This document shows, one piece after another, positions 63,078-64,000 of a stretch of 64,000 nucleotides of DNA (positions are counted from its first letter, which is position 1; every line of letters begins with the position of its first letter). The DNA is from Ditylenchus dipsaci (lineage: Eukaryota > Nematoda > Chromadorea > Rhabditida > Anguinidae). The notes beneath the pieces are model-generated. The model ran no database searches and was not told where the DNA came from. It saw only the letters and a list, made by a program, of their open reading frames with translations. The stretch covers positions 682,001 to 746,000 of the forward strand of contig SADC01000070.1 in the NCBI GenBank assembly GCA_004194705.1. The letters run 5' to 3'. Both the position numbers and the translations under genes were made by a program.

Positions 63078-63176
63078 CCTAAAAATTATTGGGGGGGGGG
63101 GGGGGGTGGTGCATTACGGGAGGGTTTTTTTTTGGGAGGGGGGGGGGGGATAGGAGGGGGTATATTACAGTAGCAT
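63078..63176. repeat. G-tract element with TATATTACAGTAGC
   Basis: G17, then GTGGTGCATTACGGGAGGG, T9, a second G tract and GGGGGTATATTACAGTAGCATC. Same family as 32908. Confidence 0.7.
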
Positions 63177-64000
63177 CAAAATTCATCAGGGACACTTCGG
63201 TTTCGAGGGGTCAATTAGTTTATGGGTTGAATGTAAATTTTTGAACAGGATGGTTTGACTAGGTCAATTAAAGGGCATGCTCGTGCCTGACACTGCTGGG
63301 GGGACCAGCAGCTTTTTATTTCTCGATCAAGTTTACATGCGTTCTCATCCAAATTTTTTAATTTTCTTAGAAAACTTTTCTATTAGTCTTCAAAATTAGT
63401 ATAGGGTCAGCAATATTAGATTTGATGCAAAACATTTAAAAAATGGAAGAATTGAAAAAATTGCTGGACCGCGCTTTAACTTTTTAAAACGCACGGGCAT
63501 GCTCCTTTTAAGCATGAAGTCAATTTTTTTGATAAAAAAGAATTTCCCAAGAATTGTTTTTCCGCCCCTTGAAAACATGTTTTCTGTCTAAGATTTTTCG
63601 AAAAAATTGATTTCGCTCTCCGCTTTTTTCAAGTCAAGCACTTAATTAAATCTTTGAAATTTTTGTAAAGAAAGGACAATATTTTTTTCGACTAAAACTT
63701 TCTTTTTCCATACTAATTTTATTTTCACGAATTTTACTAATTTTAGTTTTACTTTGAGTTGTTTTCTTAATTTTTGAGACCATTGATAGCTCTCCAGGAG
63801 CTATTAAACTAAAGCGAATTTTTTTTAAAACAAGAATTAAAGAGTTTGAAGAAACAGGCTTTATTTTGTCTCTACTTCTACCTCAAAGAGTGGTTTTATC
63901 AGATGAAAAAGTACTGCCTATAATTTTAATATTTACCAAAGAATTTGAAAGCCATCAATAGTCAATGGTTGCTTTCATCAAAGTCGCAAACTTCTGACTA
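63177..64000. other. Non-coding stretch to window end
   Basis: AT-rich. CTGCTGGGGGGACCAGCAG (63293-63311) is a hairpin variant of the GGGGGACC word. The final ~200 bp may enter an exon (GAGTTTGAAGAAACAGGCTT...), but I cannot establish a frame with splice sites. Confidence 0.4.

Overview
This 64 kb window reads as nuclear DNA of an AT-rich animal genome. I see no operons, rRNA, CRISPR arrays or long ORFs. The few genes found are split into small exons. Many introns are short (roughly 30-110 nt) and end in TTTTCAG-like acceptors. Two first coding exons start only 8-9 nt after such an acceptor. This resembles nematodes with spliced-leader trans-splicing, but no leader is visible here, so nematode is a guess and I name no species.

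Genes occupy a minority of the window. Gene 1 (about 3.3-6.1 kb, +) encodes a basic protein of unknown function; a 1259-bp hAT-type transposon sits inside one of its coding exons. Gene 2 (47.1-53.4 kb, +) can be followed through seven exons with matching splice phases and encodes a PTB/PID-like adaptor; one missing T in a T run breaks its frame. Parts of gene 2 recur as degraded copies at 16.5-17.5 and 37.3-37.7 kb. Gene 3 is a short exon pair at 39.7-39.95 kb, apparently inside a hAT-like element. Gene 4 (59.7-60.9 kb, +) is a basic, proline/serine-containing protein. Further coding islands lie at 11.3-12.4 kb (- strand, inside a transposon), 18.6 kb, 24.1-24.6 kb (- strand, membrane segment) and 47.9-48.2 kb (- strand, in a gene 2 intron).

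The rest is a dense mosaic of DNA transposons, mostly non-autonomous, often nested. (a) About a dozen pogo/Tigger-like elements start TACAGTC and end GACTGTA. (b) hAT-like elements have 8-bp target duplications; one keeps the C-terminal hAT transposase motif. (c) Two mariners carry broken transposases. (d) A family has ends like CCGTATTTTCTCTAATA. (e) A foldback family (called FB1 here) has ten copies. (f) There are many long palindromes.

The main pattern is that related elements share their outermost bases but then carry a family-specific short word repeated several times at both ends, inverted. Examples: CGATATAACGAAC, CTATAGTGACACC, GATAATCCGCCACC, CCATTGCGTCCG, CTAACCCGGCACC, CCATAACGGACCC in group (a); GACAATTGACCGCC, GGTTAACCGG, TCCTGGTCC, TTCCGGTTCCGG, CTCGCCAACG, TTTCGTCCCCGGTCA in group (b). 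The word changes between families as a block on both ends and in internal copies. This fits rapid co-diversification of end sites and is the best candidate here for something not well described.
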